Made by a program: the position numbers and the translations under genes. A model generated the notes under the pieces. That model was not told where the DNA came from and did not search any database. It was given only the letters and a program-made list of their open reading frames with translations. This document shows, in pieces, positions 17,358 through 25,492 of a stretch of DNA of 64,000 bases (position 1 is its first letter; each line of letters opens with the position of its first letter). The stretch is from Tepidiforma sp. (lineage in GTDB: Bacteria > Chloroflexota > Dehalococcoidia > Tepidiformales > Tepidiformaceae): NCBI RefSeq assembly GCF_026003995.1, contig NZ_BPIG01000002.1, positions 682,001-746,000 on the forward strand, read 5' to 3'.

Positions 17358-18368
17358 TCAGCCGAAGCTCCCCCGCGCCCCGCGCAGCCGCGGGTCCAGC
17401 AGGTCGCGCAGCGCGTCGCCCAGCATGTTGAAGCTGAACACCGCCAGCGCGATGAACAGCCCCGGCCACACCAGCTGGTCCGGCCGGATGCTCGCGATCT
17501 GCTGCGAAATCTGCAGCATCTGCCCCCACGTCGGCTGGTCCGGGTTCACCACCCCGAAGCCGAGGAAGCTCAACGCCGCCTCCGCGAGGATGATGCCGCC
17601 GATGCCGATCGTCGCCTGCACCATCAGCGGCCCGAAGATGTTCGGGATGACGTGCCGCACCATGATCCGCGCGTCCGTCGCCCCCAGCACCCGCGCCGCA
17701 TCGAGGAACTGCGCGGACCGCACCGAGATGACCGCCGACCGGATCACCCGCGAGCCCGAAAAGCCGCCCAGCAGCCCGAGCAGCACGATCAGCTTCCCGA
17801 AGCTCGCCCCGCCCAGCATCGTCGTCGCCGCCAGCAGCACCACCAGCACCGGCAGCGCCATCACCGCGTCGACGAACCGCTGGACCACCGCGTCGTACTT
17901 GCCCCCGAAATACCCCGAGGTCACACCGATCAGGAGCGCCAGCGCCGACGAGATGATCACGGCGCCGACGCCCACGTAGAACGCGTTCCGCGCTCCGTAC
18001 ACGATTCGGCTGTAGTTGTCGCGGCCCAGCTGGTCCGTCCCGAACGGGTTCGAAAGCTTCCCCGGCACCGTCCGGTCCCCGAACGTCGCCGACTTCTCCA
18101 CCACCGTCGGGCAGAGGAACGTATCCTGCGGCCCGAGGCAGTACTTCTGCAGCCGCACCCCCGCGCGCGTATCCGCCGGCTCGTGCGTCGCGAACACCCC
18201 CGGCGCAATCGCGAGGATGCCCAGCGCGATGATGATCAGCAGCGAAATGAAGCCGAGCGGCTTCGTCCGCATCAGCGTCCGGAAAAATCCGACCGTCCGG
18301 CCGAAGGCGTTCGGCGCCGGCCGGCTCAGCGGCTCGGCAATCGTCACCTGCGCAGCAGCGTCAGCCAT
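17358..18368 (-). CDS. Peptide ABC transporter permease (DppC type)
   Basis: A 336-residue inner-membrane permease. A cytosolic N-terminus is followed by the first transmembrane helix (LGFISLLIIIALGILAIAP), a periplasmic loop with the typical HPFGTDxxGRD-like element NPFGTDQLGRDNYSRIVYGAR, and five more helices. The ATPase-coupling EAA loop is AARVLGATDARIMVRHVIPNI. It pairs with the DppB-type gene 8 nt upstream. The periplasmic loop is longer than usual (with CLGPQDTFLC, a possible disulfide). No ATP-binding subunit gene follows. Confidence 0.92.
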   Translation of the reverse strand: MADAAAQVTIAEPLSRPAPNAFGRTVGFFRTLMRTKPLGFISLLIIIALGILAIAPGVFATHEPADTRAGVRLQKYCLGPQDTFLCPTVVEKSATFGDRTVPGKLSNPFGTDQLGRDNYSRIVYGARNAFYVGVGAVIISSALALLIGVTSGYFGGKYDAVVQRFVDAVMALPVLVVLLAATTMLGGASFGKLIVLLGLLGGFSGSRVIRSAVISVRSAQFLDAARVLGATDARIMVRHVIPNIFGPLMVQATIGIGGIILAEAALSFLGFGVVNPDQPTWGQMLQISQQIASIRPDQLVWPGLFIALAVFSFNMLGDALRDLLDPRLRGARGSFG

Positions 18369-18376
18369 GCGTCACC

Positions 18377-19318
18377 TCACCCCCTCGCCCGCGGGTCGAG
18401 CAGCGAATACGAAATGTCCACCACCAGGTTGATGACCACCACCGCGATGGCGAACAGCAGCGTGATCCCCTGCACCAGCGGGTAGTCCCGCTCGTACACG
18501 CCCCGGATGAGCAGCCGGCCCACCCCGTTCAGCGTGAACAGCGTCTCGAAAATCACCGTCCCGCCGACCAGCGTCGCCATCGTCAGGCCGATGACCGTTA
18601 CCACCGGCAGCAGCACGTTCTTCAGCGCGTGCCGCATGATGATCACCCGCTCCCGCAGGCCCTTCGCCCACGCCGTCCGGATGTAGTCCTGCCGGAGGAC
18701 GTCCAGCATCATCGTCCGCGCATACCGCATCACCGACGCCGCCGTCGAAAGCGACAGGATCAGCCCCGCGAGCGCGAACTGCTGGAAGTTCTTCAGCGGG
18801 TCCTCCCACGGCGCCGCATACTGCGTCGGCGGAATCCACTTGAACTGGATCGCGAGGAACGCCAGCACGAACGTGGCGATCACGAACCCCGGCACCGAAA
18901 GCCCGAGGATCGAAAAGCCCCGCAGCAGGTAGTCGAGCCACGTATCCTGCCGCATCGCCGAGATGACCCCGATCGGGATGCCGATGATGACCGCGAACAC
19001 CACCGCCACCAGTGCCAGCTCCAGCGTCACGCCGATCTTCGGCCCGATCTCCTCGAGTACCGGCCGGTAGCTGTACATCGAAGTGCCCCAGTCGCCCCGG
19101 AGCAGGTTCCCCAGCCACTTCACGTACTCCGTGGCGATGGGACTGTTCAGCCCGAGCTCCTCCTTGAGCTGCTCCGCCGCCTCCGGCGTGTACCCCTCGC
19201 CCAGCCGTGCCGCCACCGCCGCGTCCGGATCCAGCCGCAGAATCCCGAAAATCAGGAACGACACGATGAGCAGCGTCGGGATCGAAAGCAGGAGCCGCCG
19301 AACGATGATCTGTTGCAT
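18377..19318 (-). CDS. Peptide ABC transporter permease (DppB type)
   Basis: A 313-residue permease starting MQQIIVRRLLLSIPTLLIVS. The pattern is classical: LGLNSPIATEYVKWLGNLLRGDWGTS, six helices, and the EAA loop DYIRTAWAKGLRERVIIMRHALKNVLLPV. ATG 19318 is preferred to a TTG 15 nt earlier because GGGGG lies 8 nt upstream. It forms the channel together with the DppC-type protein and is preceded by a 27-nt hairpin separating it from the binding-protein gene. Confidence 0.92.
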   Translation of the reverse strand: MQQIIVRRLLLSIPTLLIVSFLIFGILRLDPDAAVAARLGEGYTPEAAEQLKEELGLNSPIATEYVKWLGNLLRGDWGTSMYSYRPVLEEIGPKIGVTLELALVAVVFAVIIGIPIGVISAMRQDTWLDYLLRGFSILGLSVPGFVIATFVLAFLAIQFKWIPPTQYAAPWEDPLKNFQQFALAGLILSLSTAASVMRYARTMMLDVLRQDYIRTAWAKGLRERVIIMRHALKNVLLPVVTVIGLTMATLVGGTVIFETLFTLNGVGRLLIRGVYERDYPLVQGITLLFAIAVVVINLVVDISYSLLDPRARG

Positions 19319-19336
19319 CGTCGAAACCCCCAAGAA

Positions 19337-19363
19337 GGCCCCGGGGAGGTGCTCCCCGGGGCC
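19337..19363 (-). other. Intercistronic stem-loop in ABC operon 1
   Basis: Perfect 12-bp stem (arm GGCCCCGGGGAG) with a 3-nt loop GTG, between the binding-protein stop and the permease start. No strong U tract follows. Such hairpins commonly act as partial terminators or 3' stabilizers, giving more binding protein than permease. Confidence 0.75.
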
Positions 19364-19393
19364 CCGAATCCTACCAGAACCGGACCCGGCGGA

Positions 19394-21115
19394 TTAGGCC
19401 TTGATCCACACGTCCTCGGCGTCGTCGTAGCCCGCGAGGAACGGCGTCGCTACCACGTTCCGCACCCGCTGGCTGATGACCGAGAAGCCGATGCGCGAGC
19501 CGATCCACACTGGACCCGGGTTCTGCGCCAGCCGCCGCTGGATGTCGAACACGATCGCCTTCCGCTTCTCGTAGTCGAACTCCGCCGACTGCTGGTCGAG
19601 CAGCTTGTCGATCTCCGGGTCCGCGAACTTCCCGTAGTTCCGCGAACCCTTCGCCGGGTCGCTGTGGTGGTAGATGAGCAGCTGCGCATCCGGGTACGGC
19701 CCGGAGAGGAACAGCGTGCCGGCGAGGTTGTAGTCGCCCGCAATCTGCCGCCGCAGCATCGTCGCGAAGTCCGTGCCGACGTTGTCGATCGTCAGCCGGA
19801 TGCCGACCTCGCGCAGGTTGGAAACGAGCACGTCCGTGACCTTGTTCACGTCGAACGCCGTCGCGGTCATGATCGTCTCTTCGAACCCGTCCGGGTAGCC
19901 GGCCGCCGCCAGCAGCGCCTTCGCTTCCTTGATCTCGTCCTCCCGCTTGCCGAAGCCCGGCAGCTTTGCCAGCTCGGCATCCGGGAGCAGCCACGCAGCA
20001 GCGGCCGGCGTCATCGCACCGCCCGCGATACCGCCACCAGCATAGACGTTGTCGTACACCTGCTTCCGGTCGACCGCGCGCCAGAGCGCCTGCCGCACGC
20101 GGACGTCCTTGTACCGGTCCTTCGTGTGGTTGATGAGCAGGCACTCCCGCGTCGGGCTGGGCGCCCGGGTGATGTAGAAGTTCTGGTCGTTCTCGAACTG
20201 CCGCGCGAGGTCGGCCGGCAAGCCGACCGCGTCCGCCTGGTTCGCCCGGATGGCGTTCACCAGCGCCTGGTTGTCCGTCTGGTTCACCACCTCCGCGCCG
20301 TCCAGCCACGCCGTGTTCGGCTTCCAGTAGCCGTCTGGCCGCCTCTTTACGGCGATCCGCTGCCCGGCCTCGAAGACCGCAAGCTCGTACGGCCCCGACC
20401 CGACGACGTCCTCCGGCTTGGTGATGGCGTCATCGCCCCGCGCCGCGATCTCCTTCGGGATGACGAGGTCATACTGGTCCGACATCGCGTTCAACAGGTC
20501 GGCCTTCGGCGCCTTCAGCTTGAAGCGCACCGTCGCCGCATCCACGACCTCGATCGAATCGACCACCGCGTAGTTGCCCGACCGCGGCGACTTCGCCCCG
20601 AGCGCCTTGATCCGGTCGAAGCTCGCCTTCACGTCCTCGGCCGTCACCTGCCGCCCGTTCACCGGCGGCTTGTTCTGCCACTTCGCCTCCGGCCGCAGCT
20701 TGAAGATGAGCGTCGTGCCGCCGTCCGTGACCTCCGGCTGGGCGGCCGCGAGGTCCGGCTCCGGCAGGAAGGGCGCCGTCTTCTGGAAGCGCATCAGGAA
20801 GTTGCCGCACCAGTGCCACAGGAACGACGACTCCCACGGCGTGTTCGTCCGGTGGATGTCGATGACCGAGCCGATCGGCCCGCCCATCATGCGGTACGTC
20901 CCGCCCGCGACCGGCTTCTCGCTCGTGTCCTGCGTCGGCGCGACCGGCGTCAGCTGCGTCCCGCCGCCGTTGCTGCCGCTGTCGTCATCGTCGCCGCCGC
21001 CGCAGCCCGCCAGCGTCATCGCCGCGATGCCGAGCGTCGCCGCCGACCCGCCGGCGAGGACGCCGCGCCGGCTCAGCTTGCGCCGGCGCCAGTAGTTGTC
21101 CCAGTAGGAGCTCAT
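19394..21115 (-). CDS. Oligopeptide ABC substrate-binding Tat lipoprotein
   Basis: A 573-residue SBP_bac_5 family protein. The N-terminus has a twin-arginine motif KLSRRGVL and hydrophobic core ending in the lipobox TLAGC, then GGGDDDD, so it is a Tat-exported lipoprotein. The body shows family blocks FLWHWCGNFLMR, EAKWQNKPPVNGRQVTAEDVKASF, GSGPYELAVFE and VRQALWRAVDR. It captures peptides or similar solutes for the two permeases downstream. ATG 21115 has GGAGG 14 nt upstream. A 15-bp palindrome lies about 66 bp upstream. Confidence 0.93.
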   Translation of the reverse strand: MSSYWDNYWRRRKLSRRGVLAGGSAATLGIAAMTLAGCGGGDDDDSGSNGGGTQLTPVAPTQDTSEKPVAGGTYRMMGGPIGSVIDIHRTNTPWESSFLWHWCGNFLMRFQKTAPFLPEPDLAAAQPEVTDGGTTLIFKLRPEAKWQNKPPVNGRQVTAEDVKASFDRIKALGAKSPRSGNYAVVDSIEVVDAATVRFKLKAPKADLLNAMSDQYDLVIPKEIAARGDDAITKPEDVVGSGPYELAVFEAGQRIAVKRRPDGYWKPNTAWLDGAEVVNQTDNQALVNAIRANQADAVGLPADLARQFENDQNFYITRAPSPTRECLLINHTKDRYKDVRVRQALWRAVDRKQVYDNVYAGGGIAGGAMTPAAAAWLLPDAELAKLPGFGKREDEIKEAKALLAAAGYPDGFEETIMTATAFDVNKVTDVLVSNLREVGIRLTIDNVGTDFATMLRRQIAGDYNLAGTLFLSGPYPDAQLLIYHHSDPAKGSRNYGKFADPEIDKLLDQQSAEFDYEKRKAIVFDIQRRLAQNPGPVWIGSRIGFSVISQRVRNVVATPFLAGYDDAEDVWIKA

Positions 21116-21180
21116 GGGATTCGTGCACCCCTCCAGAAATTTCGGGGCCCGCGTTGAACAGCCAATCAACAGGGGCTCGC

Positions 21181-21195
21181 CTATCCTGCCGATAG
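21181..21195 (-). promoter_or_regulatory. Putative operator of ABC operon 1
   Basis: On the minus strand CTATCGGCAGGATAG, an imperfect palindrome with CTATC/GATAG ends. It matches 13 of 15 bases of the site before ABC operon 2 (61858-61872). A TTGATT (21164-21169) and AT-rich GAAATTTC (21137-21144) downstream may be the promoter, though the spacing is not ideal. Confidence 0.6.
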
Positions 21196-21291
21196 ACGCC
21201 ACTGCGATCAATGGGTACGGACCCGTCACCTTTCCATACGCCGCCGGGCCCTGGCTGGATGGCCCGCCAACCGTCCGCACCGCCACGCACC

Positions 21292-22635
21292 CTACCCCCG
21301 CACCACGCTCTCCCCCAGCACCGCCTCCCGCGCCTCCGCCACCACGTAGAGCGAGCCCGTGATGCAGACCAGGTCGTCCGCGGTCGCGTGCGCCAGCGCC
21401 GTCTCGATGCCGCCCGCCACGGTCTCCTCCGCCACCGCCGCCGGCCCCAGGAACCCGATCTGCTGAATCATCTCGTACGGGTCCATCGACCGCGGATTCC
21501 GGAAGCCGACGCACACGATCAGCTCCGCCAGCCGCGCCAGCTCGAACCCCATCGCCCGCAGGTCCTTATCCCGCGTCACCCCGATGACGAGGAAGCACCG
21601 CTTCCACGTGAAGTACTCCCGCAGCGCTGCCGCCAGCGCCGCCGCGCTCTCGCCGTTGTGCGCCCCGTCCGCCACGACCAGCGGCTTCTGCCCCATCACC
21701 TCCAGCCGGCCCGGCACCCGCACGCGCGCCAGCCCCTCCGCAATCGCATGGTCCGAAAGCGCGAACCCCCGCGCCCGGATCGCATCCGCCGCCGCCACGG
21801 CGGTCATCGCATTCTCCGCCTGGTGCCGCCCCAGCATCGGCGTCCGCAGCGTGATGACCTCGCCGTTCGGCCGCCGCATCTCCAGCCGCTGGCCCCACGG
21901 GTGCTTCTCCGTCACCTCCACCGCATACGAGGCGCCCACGTCGATCAGCGAGGCCCCGACCTCCTCGCATCGCGCCCGGATGACCTCCAGCACCGCCGGG
22001 TCCCGCTGCTTCGCCACCACCGCCGTCGTCCCCCCCTTGATGACCCCCGACTTGTCCCGCGCGATCTCCACCGTCGTCTTCCCGAGGATCTGCGTGTGCT
22101 CGAGCGAAATCGGCGTGATGACCGCCACGTCCGTCGCCTCGAACACGTTCGTCGCGTCGAACGTCCCGCCGAGCCCCACCTCCACCACCTGCCACTCCAC
22201 CCGCGGCACCTGCGCCCGCACCAGCCAGAAAAACAGCGCCGTCAGCACCCCGAACGTCGAGACGTTCCCGTGCACGCTCTCCCGCTCGGCCTCCACTGCC
22301 GGCAGGATTGCTGCCATCCCGGCGGCGAACTCTTCCGGGCTCACCGGTTCGCCGCCAATTGCAATCCGCTCCGTGAACGAATGCAGGTGCGGGCTCGTGT
22401 ACAGCGCCGTGGCATACCCTGCCTCCCGCAGGATGCCCGCGATCATCGCCGAGGTCGTTCCCTTGCCCTTCGACCCCGTGATGTGCACCGTCGGCCGCCC
22501 GAGGTGCGGGTCGTTCAGCCGCGCCAGCAGCGAACGCACCGAAGCGAGGCTCATCGTCGGGTTCGGCGAAGCCTGGTAGCCCCGCTCCATATCGCTCAGC
22601 GAGAGCAGGTAGTCGATCGCGTCCTGGTAGTCCAC
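21292..22635 (-). CDS. folC: Folylpolyglutamate/dihydrofolate synthase
   Basis: A 447-residue Mur-ligase-like enzyme. P-loop HITGSKGKGTTSAM (residues 51-63), SPHLHSFTERI, WQVVEVGLGGTFDATNVF, TPISLEHTQILG and VVADGAHN are all present. It adds glutamate to dihydropteroate and/or folates using ATP, completing the pathway begun by folP and folK at 10-11 kb. The GTG start has TAGAAT at 22642-22647, 6 nt upstream, and no Shine-Dalgarno, so it is probably leaderless. Confidence 0.95.
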   Translation of the reverse strand: MDYQDAIDYLLSLSDMERGYQASPNPTMSLASVRSLLARLNDPHLGRPTVHITGSKGKGTTSAMIAGILREAGYATALYTSPHLHSFTERIAIGGEPVSPEEFAAGMAAILPAVEAERESVHGNVSTFGVLTALFFWLVRAQVPRVEWQVVEVGLGGTFDATNVFEATDVAVITPISLEHTQILGKTTVEIARDKSGVIKGGTTAVVAKQRDPAVLEVIRARCEEVGASLIDVGASYAVEVTEKHPWGQRLEMRRPNGEVITLRTPMLGRHQAENAMTAVAAADAIRARGFALSDHAIAEGLARVRVPGRLEVMGQKPLVVADGAHNGESAAALAAALREYFTWKRCFLVIGVTRDKDLRAMGFELARLAELIVCVGFRNPRSMDPYEMIQQIGFLGPAAVAEETVAGGIETALAHATADDLVCITGSLYVVAEAREAVLGESVVRG

Positions 22636-22658
22636 GCCCCGATTCTAGCCCGCCCGGC

Positions 22659-23138
22659 TTAGCCCGCGTCCTCTGCCCCGAAATCCACGATGTGCCGCGC
22701 CGCCTCGAACCCCCGCATCAGGATCAGCCGCCGCGGCCGAATCCGGAACAAAATCCCCCGGTCCGTGAACACCGCCGCCATCTTGTTCTTCGTCTCCAGC
22801 TCCTGCAGCAGCGGCGTGTACTCCGACGAGTCCTTCGCCACTTCCTCGGCCCGCCCTTCGATCACCGCCCGGTTGAACGCCGTCCAGTCCGACCGGATGA
22901 CCTCCCGGTTGTCGATGAGGAACGACACCTCCGGCGTCGCCCGGATGTTCCGGGTGTGCTGCGGCCGCGTCCCGCTCCCGAACAGCACCTCCCCGTTCGG
23001 CCGCAGATGGAACAGCACGAACGTCACGTACGGCGTCCCGTCTTCCGCGTGCGTCGTCGCCAGCGTCCCGCCCGGCTGGTCCAGCCCCAGCGCATACGCC
23101 TGCGCGAGGATCTCCTCCCGGCTCAGCGGCTCCGTCAC
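22659..23138 (-). CDS. PPOX-class flavin-dependent oxidoreductase
   Basis: A 159-residue split-barrel flavoprotein of the pyridoxamine 5'-phosphate oxidase superfamily: GGTLATTHAEDGTPYVTFVLFHL, GEVLFGSGTRPQHTRNIRATP and VSFLIDNREVI are typical FMN/F420-binding strands. The C-terminus (RPRRLILMRGFEAARHIVDF) resembles HugZ/heme-utilization relatives. The physiological substrate is unknown. GTG 23138 is chosen because TAGAAT (23147-23152) is 8 nt upstream and no Shine-Dalgarno is visible. It is divergent from the membrane-anchored gene. Confidence 0.82.
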   Translation of the reverse strand: MTEPLSREEILAQAYALGLDQPGGTLATTHAEDGTPYVTFVLFHLRPNGEVLFGSGTRPQHTRNIRATPEVSFLIDNREVIRSDWTAFNRAVIEGRAEEVAKDSSEYTPLLQELETKNKMAAVFTDRGILFRIRPRRLILMRGFEAARHIVDFGAEDAG

Positions 23139-23146
23139 GGCCGAGC

Positions 23147-23210
23147 ATTCTACGGGTGCTCCAACCCACGCGCACCGCCGTTGAACGCACCCCGCCGCCC
23201 GCCGTACGGT
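23147..23210. promoter_or_regulatory. Back-to-back leaderless promoters
   Basis: Divergent -10 elements: TAGAAT on the minus strand at 23147-23152, 8 nt before the PPOX GTG, and TACGGT on the plus strand at 23205-23210, 8 nt before GTG 23219. About 50 bp separate them, so their -35 regions overlap. Confidence 0.6.
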
Positions 23211-23218
23211 TGTCGCAG

Positions 23219-23764
23219 GTGTCAGCATCCGAACCCGGCCGCCGCGTCATCCTCGAGCAGCCTTCGCCCGACAAGCAGGGGCGCGCCGGCTGCATCGCCG
23301 CCGGCGCCGTCATCGGCGTCCTCGTCGGCATCATGGTCGGCCTCTACGCCCTCCCGCCCATCCTCCGGAGCATCTACGGCGAAAAGAAGGTCGCCGCCGG
23401 CGAAACCTTCGAAGGCGACGGCCGCATCATCGCCGTCGAAGCCGTCGGCATCGCCTCCGAACCCCTCGGCGACGCTTCTCCCGGCATGCAGCGCAGCGAC
23501 GTCGCCATCCGCCTCCGCATCACGAACAACAAGACGTGGGACGCCACCCTCGCCGACTGGACCCTCGAGGTCGCCGGCATCGAAAACTGGCTTCCCGCCG
23601 CCAGCGCCGCCACCGACGGCGAACCCGGCTTCGCGCCGCCCCTCGGGAAGACCTCCACCGTCGAACTCCGCTTCGTCGTCGAGCGCCCGGAATCCGACAC
23701 CCGTCCGCTTCGCCTCGAAGCCCTCCACCTCGCCGACCCCCGCGTCCGTTTCGCCCTCGAATGA
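23219..23764 (+). CDS. Membrane-anchored protein of unknown function
   Basis: A 181-residue protein with one N-terminal transmembrane helix (GCIAAGAVIGVLVGIMVGLYALPPIL, residues 24-49) and an extracytoplasmic beta-rich domain (GRIIAVEAVGIA, DVAIRLRITNNKTWDATLADWTLEV). The repeated strand pattern and NNK/NKT turns resemble DUF4352-type immunoglobulin-like domains, an uncertain match. GTG 23219 is chosen from the TACGGT 8 nt upstream. The stop overlaps the mug start by ATGA. Confidence 0.65.
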   Translation: MSASEPGRRVILEQPSPDKQGRAGCIAAGAVIGVLVGIMVGLYALPPILRSIYGEKKVAAGETFEGDGRIIAVEAVGIASEPLGDASPGMQRSDVAIRLRITNNKTWDATLADWTLEVAGIENWLPAASAATDGEPGFAPPLGKTSTVELRFVVERPESDTRPLRLEALHLADPRVRFALE

Positions 23765-24372
23765 CCGTCGTCCCCTGCGACTACCCCGGCTCGCTCGACC
23801 ACCTCCTCCAGCCCGGCCTCCGCCTCGTCTTCATCGGCTACAACCCTGCCATCTACTCCGCCGAGGCCGGCCACTATTACGCCCGCCCCGGCAATCGCTT
23901 CTGGGTCCACCTCAGCCAGTCCGGCATCGCCGGCCGCCCGGTGGCCCCCGAAGACGACCGCCGCCTCCCCGCCGAAGCCGGCATCGGCTTCACCGACCTC
24001 TGCTGCCGGCCCACCGTCCGCGCCGAGCACCTCACCGCCGAAGAAATCCGCGCCGGCGCCCTCCGCCTCCACCGCGAGCTGCGCGAGTTCCAGCCCGCCA
24101 TCGCCTGCTTCAGCGGCCGCGGCATCTACCAGCACTTCGCCCGCCACGCCCTCGGCCTTTCCCCGCGCGAGCTCGCCAGCCGGCCGTACGGCGAACAGCC
24201 GGAGCGCATCGGCGCCACCATCCCGTGGGTCATCCCCAGCTCCAGCGGCCTCGCTTCCCGCTGGCACCGCGAGCGCCTCGAATGGCTCCACCGCCTCCGC
24301 GAGGCCCTCGACGCTCTCGGCCTCCCCGCGCCGCCCGCCTCTTCCCCCTTGGCCGATCCCGCCCCACGCTAA
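23761..24372 (+). CDS. mug: G:T/U mismatch-specific DNA glycosylase
   Basis: A 203-residue Mug/TDG-family glycosylase that removes uracil or thymine mispaired with G. Active-site GYNPAIYSAEAGHYYARPG contains Asn28, matching the catalytic Asn of E. coli Mug; NRFW follows. The second motif is IPSSSGLASRWHRERLEW, corresponding to NPSGLS. The protein is about 35 residues longer than E. coli Mug. The start overlaps the previous stop (ATGA), so the two genes are coupled. Confidence 0.9.
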   Translation: MTVVPCDYPGSLDHLLQPGLRLVFIGYNPAIYSAEAGHYYARPGNRFWVHLSQSGIAGRPVAPEDDRRLPAEAGIGFTDLCCRPTVRAEHLTAEEIRAGALRLHRELREFQPAIACFSGRGIYQHFARHALGLSPRELASRPYGEQPERIGATIPWVIPSSSGLASRWHRERLEWLHRLREALDALGLPAPPASSPLADPAPR

Positions 24373-24376
24373 TCCC

Positions 24377-25474
24377 ATGCAGCTCGGCATCATCGGACTC
24401 GCCCGCTCGGGCAAGACCACCGTCTTCAACGCCGTCACCCGCGGCTCCGCCCAGGTCGGCGCCTACTCGTCCTCCAGCCAGCCCAACATCGGCGTCGTCA
24501 ACGTCCCCGACGACCGCGTCGATGCCCTCGCCCGCCTCTTCAAGCCGAAAAAAGTCACCTACGCGACCATCCAGTACGTCGATTTTCCCGCGGCGGGCGA
24601 ATCCTTCGGCAAGGGCGAAGGCCCTGCCGGCAAGTTCATCAACGACCTCGCCCGCATGGACGCCCTCATCCACGTCGTCCGCGCCTTCCGCGACGATGCC
24701 GTCCCCCACCCGGAGGGCTCCGTCGACCCCGACCGCGACATCCAGGTCATGGACCTCGAACTCGCCTTCGCCGACCTCGCCATCATCGAGCGTCGCCTCC
24801 AGCGCCTCGAGACCGAAATCCGCTCCATGAAGGCCGGCGAACGCGAGCGGCCCCTTCGCCTCAAAGCCCTCCTCGAACGGCTCAAGGCCGGCCTCGAAGC
24901 CGATACCCCCATCCGCGCCCAGGATCTCTCCGACGAGGACCGCCAGCTCCTCGAAGGCACCCAGTTCCTCACCGCCAAGCCGATCCTCCTCCTCGTCAAC
25001 ATCGGCGAAGAAGATCTCCCCCGCCGCGAGGAGCTCGAAACCGCCTACCGCGCGAAGTATGCCGGCCCCGGCCGCGACGTCGCCGTCATGGCCGGCAAGT
25101 TCGAGATGGACCTCAACGAACTCTCCGAAGAAGAGGCCGCCGAATTCCGCGCCGCTGCCGGCGTCAGCGAAAGCGGCATGGCCAGCGCCATCCGCGCGAG
25201 CTACCGCCTCCTCGGCCTCATCTCCTTCCTCACCGCCGGCCCCGACGAGTGCCGCGCATGGACGATCCCCGCCGGCGCCACCGCCCCCGAAGCCGCCGGC
25301 AAAATCCACTCCGACCTCCAGCGCGGCTTCATCCGCGCCGAGGTCATCCGCTGCGACGACCTCCTCGCCGCCGGCAGCGAAGCCGAAGCGAAGAAGCGCG
25401 GCCTCCTCCGCACCGAAGGCAAGCAGTACGTCGTGCAGGACGGCGACGTCCTGCACATCCTCTTCAACGTCTGA
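24377..25474 (+). CDS. ychF: YchF/OLA1-family ATPase
   Basis: A 365-residue Obg-related P-loop ATPase. The P-loop GLARSGKTT (residues 7-15) differs from the usual GLPNVGKST. The DxPG-type switch is VDFPAAGESFGKGEG. A coiled-coil insert (residues 125-190) is followed by NIGEEDLP, corresponding to the NxxE motif for ATP preference. The C-terminal TGS-like domain ends AWTIPAGATAPEAAGKIHSD to GDVLHILFNV. YchF binds ribosomes and is redox-regulated. It begins 4 nt after the mug stop. Confidence 0.9.
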   Translation: MQLGIIGLARSGKTTVFNAVTRGSAQVGAYSSSSQPNIGVVNVPDDRVDALARLFKPKKVTYATIQYVDFPAAGESFGKGEGPAGKFINDLARMDALIHVVRAFRDDAVPHPEGSVDPDRDIQVMDLELAFADLAIIERRLQRLETEIRSMKAGERERPLRLKALLERLKAGLEADTPIRAQDLSDEDRQLLEGTQFLTAKPILLLVNIGEEDLPRREELETAYRAKYAGPGRDVAVMAGKFEMDLNELSEEEAAEFRAAAGVSESGMASAIRASYRLLGLISFLTAGPDECRAWTIPAGATAPEAAGKIHSDLQRGFIRAEVIRCDDLLAAGSEAEAKKRGLLRTEGKQYVVQDGDVLHILFNV

Positions 25475-25492
25475 CCGCTGGCGGCTGGCTTC

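Noticed and set aside
18629-21157. Plus-strand open frame of 842 codons opposite ABC operon 1
   Set aside because: Antisense shadow of the permeases and binding protein, rich in His and Arg with no recognizable domain.
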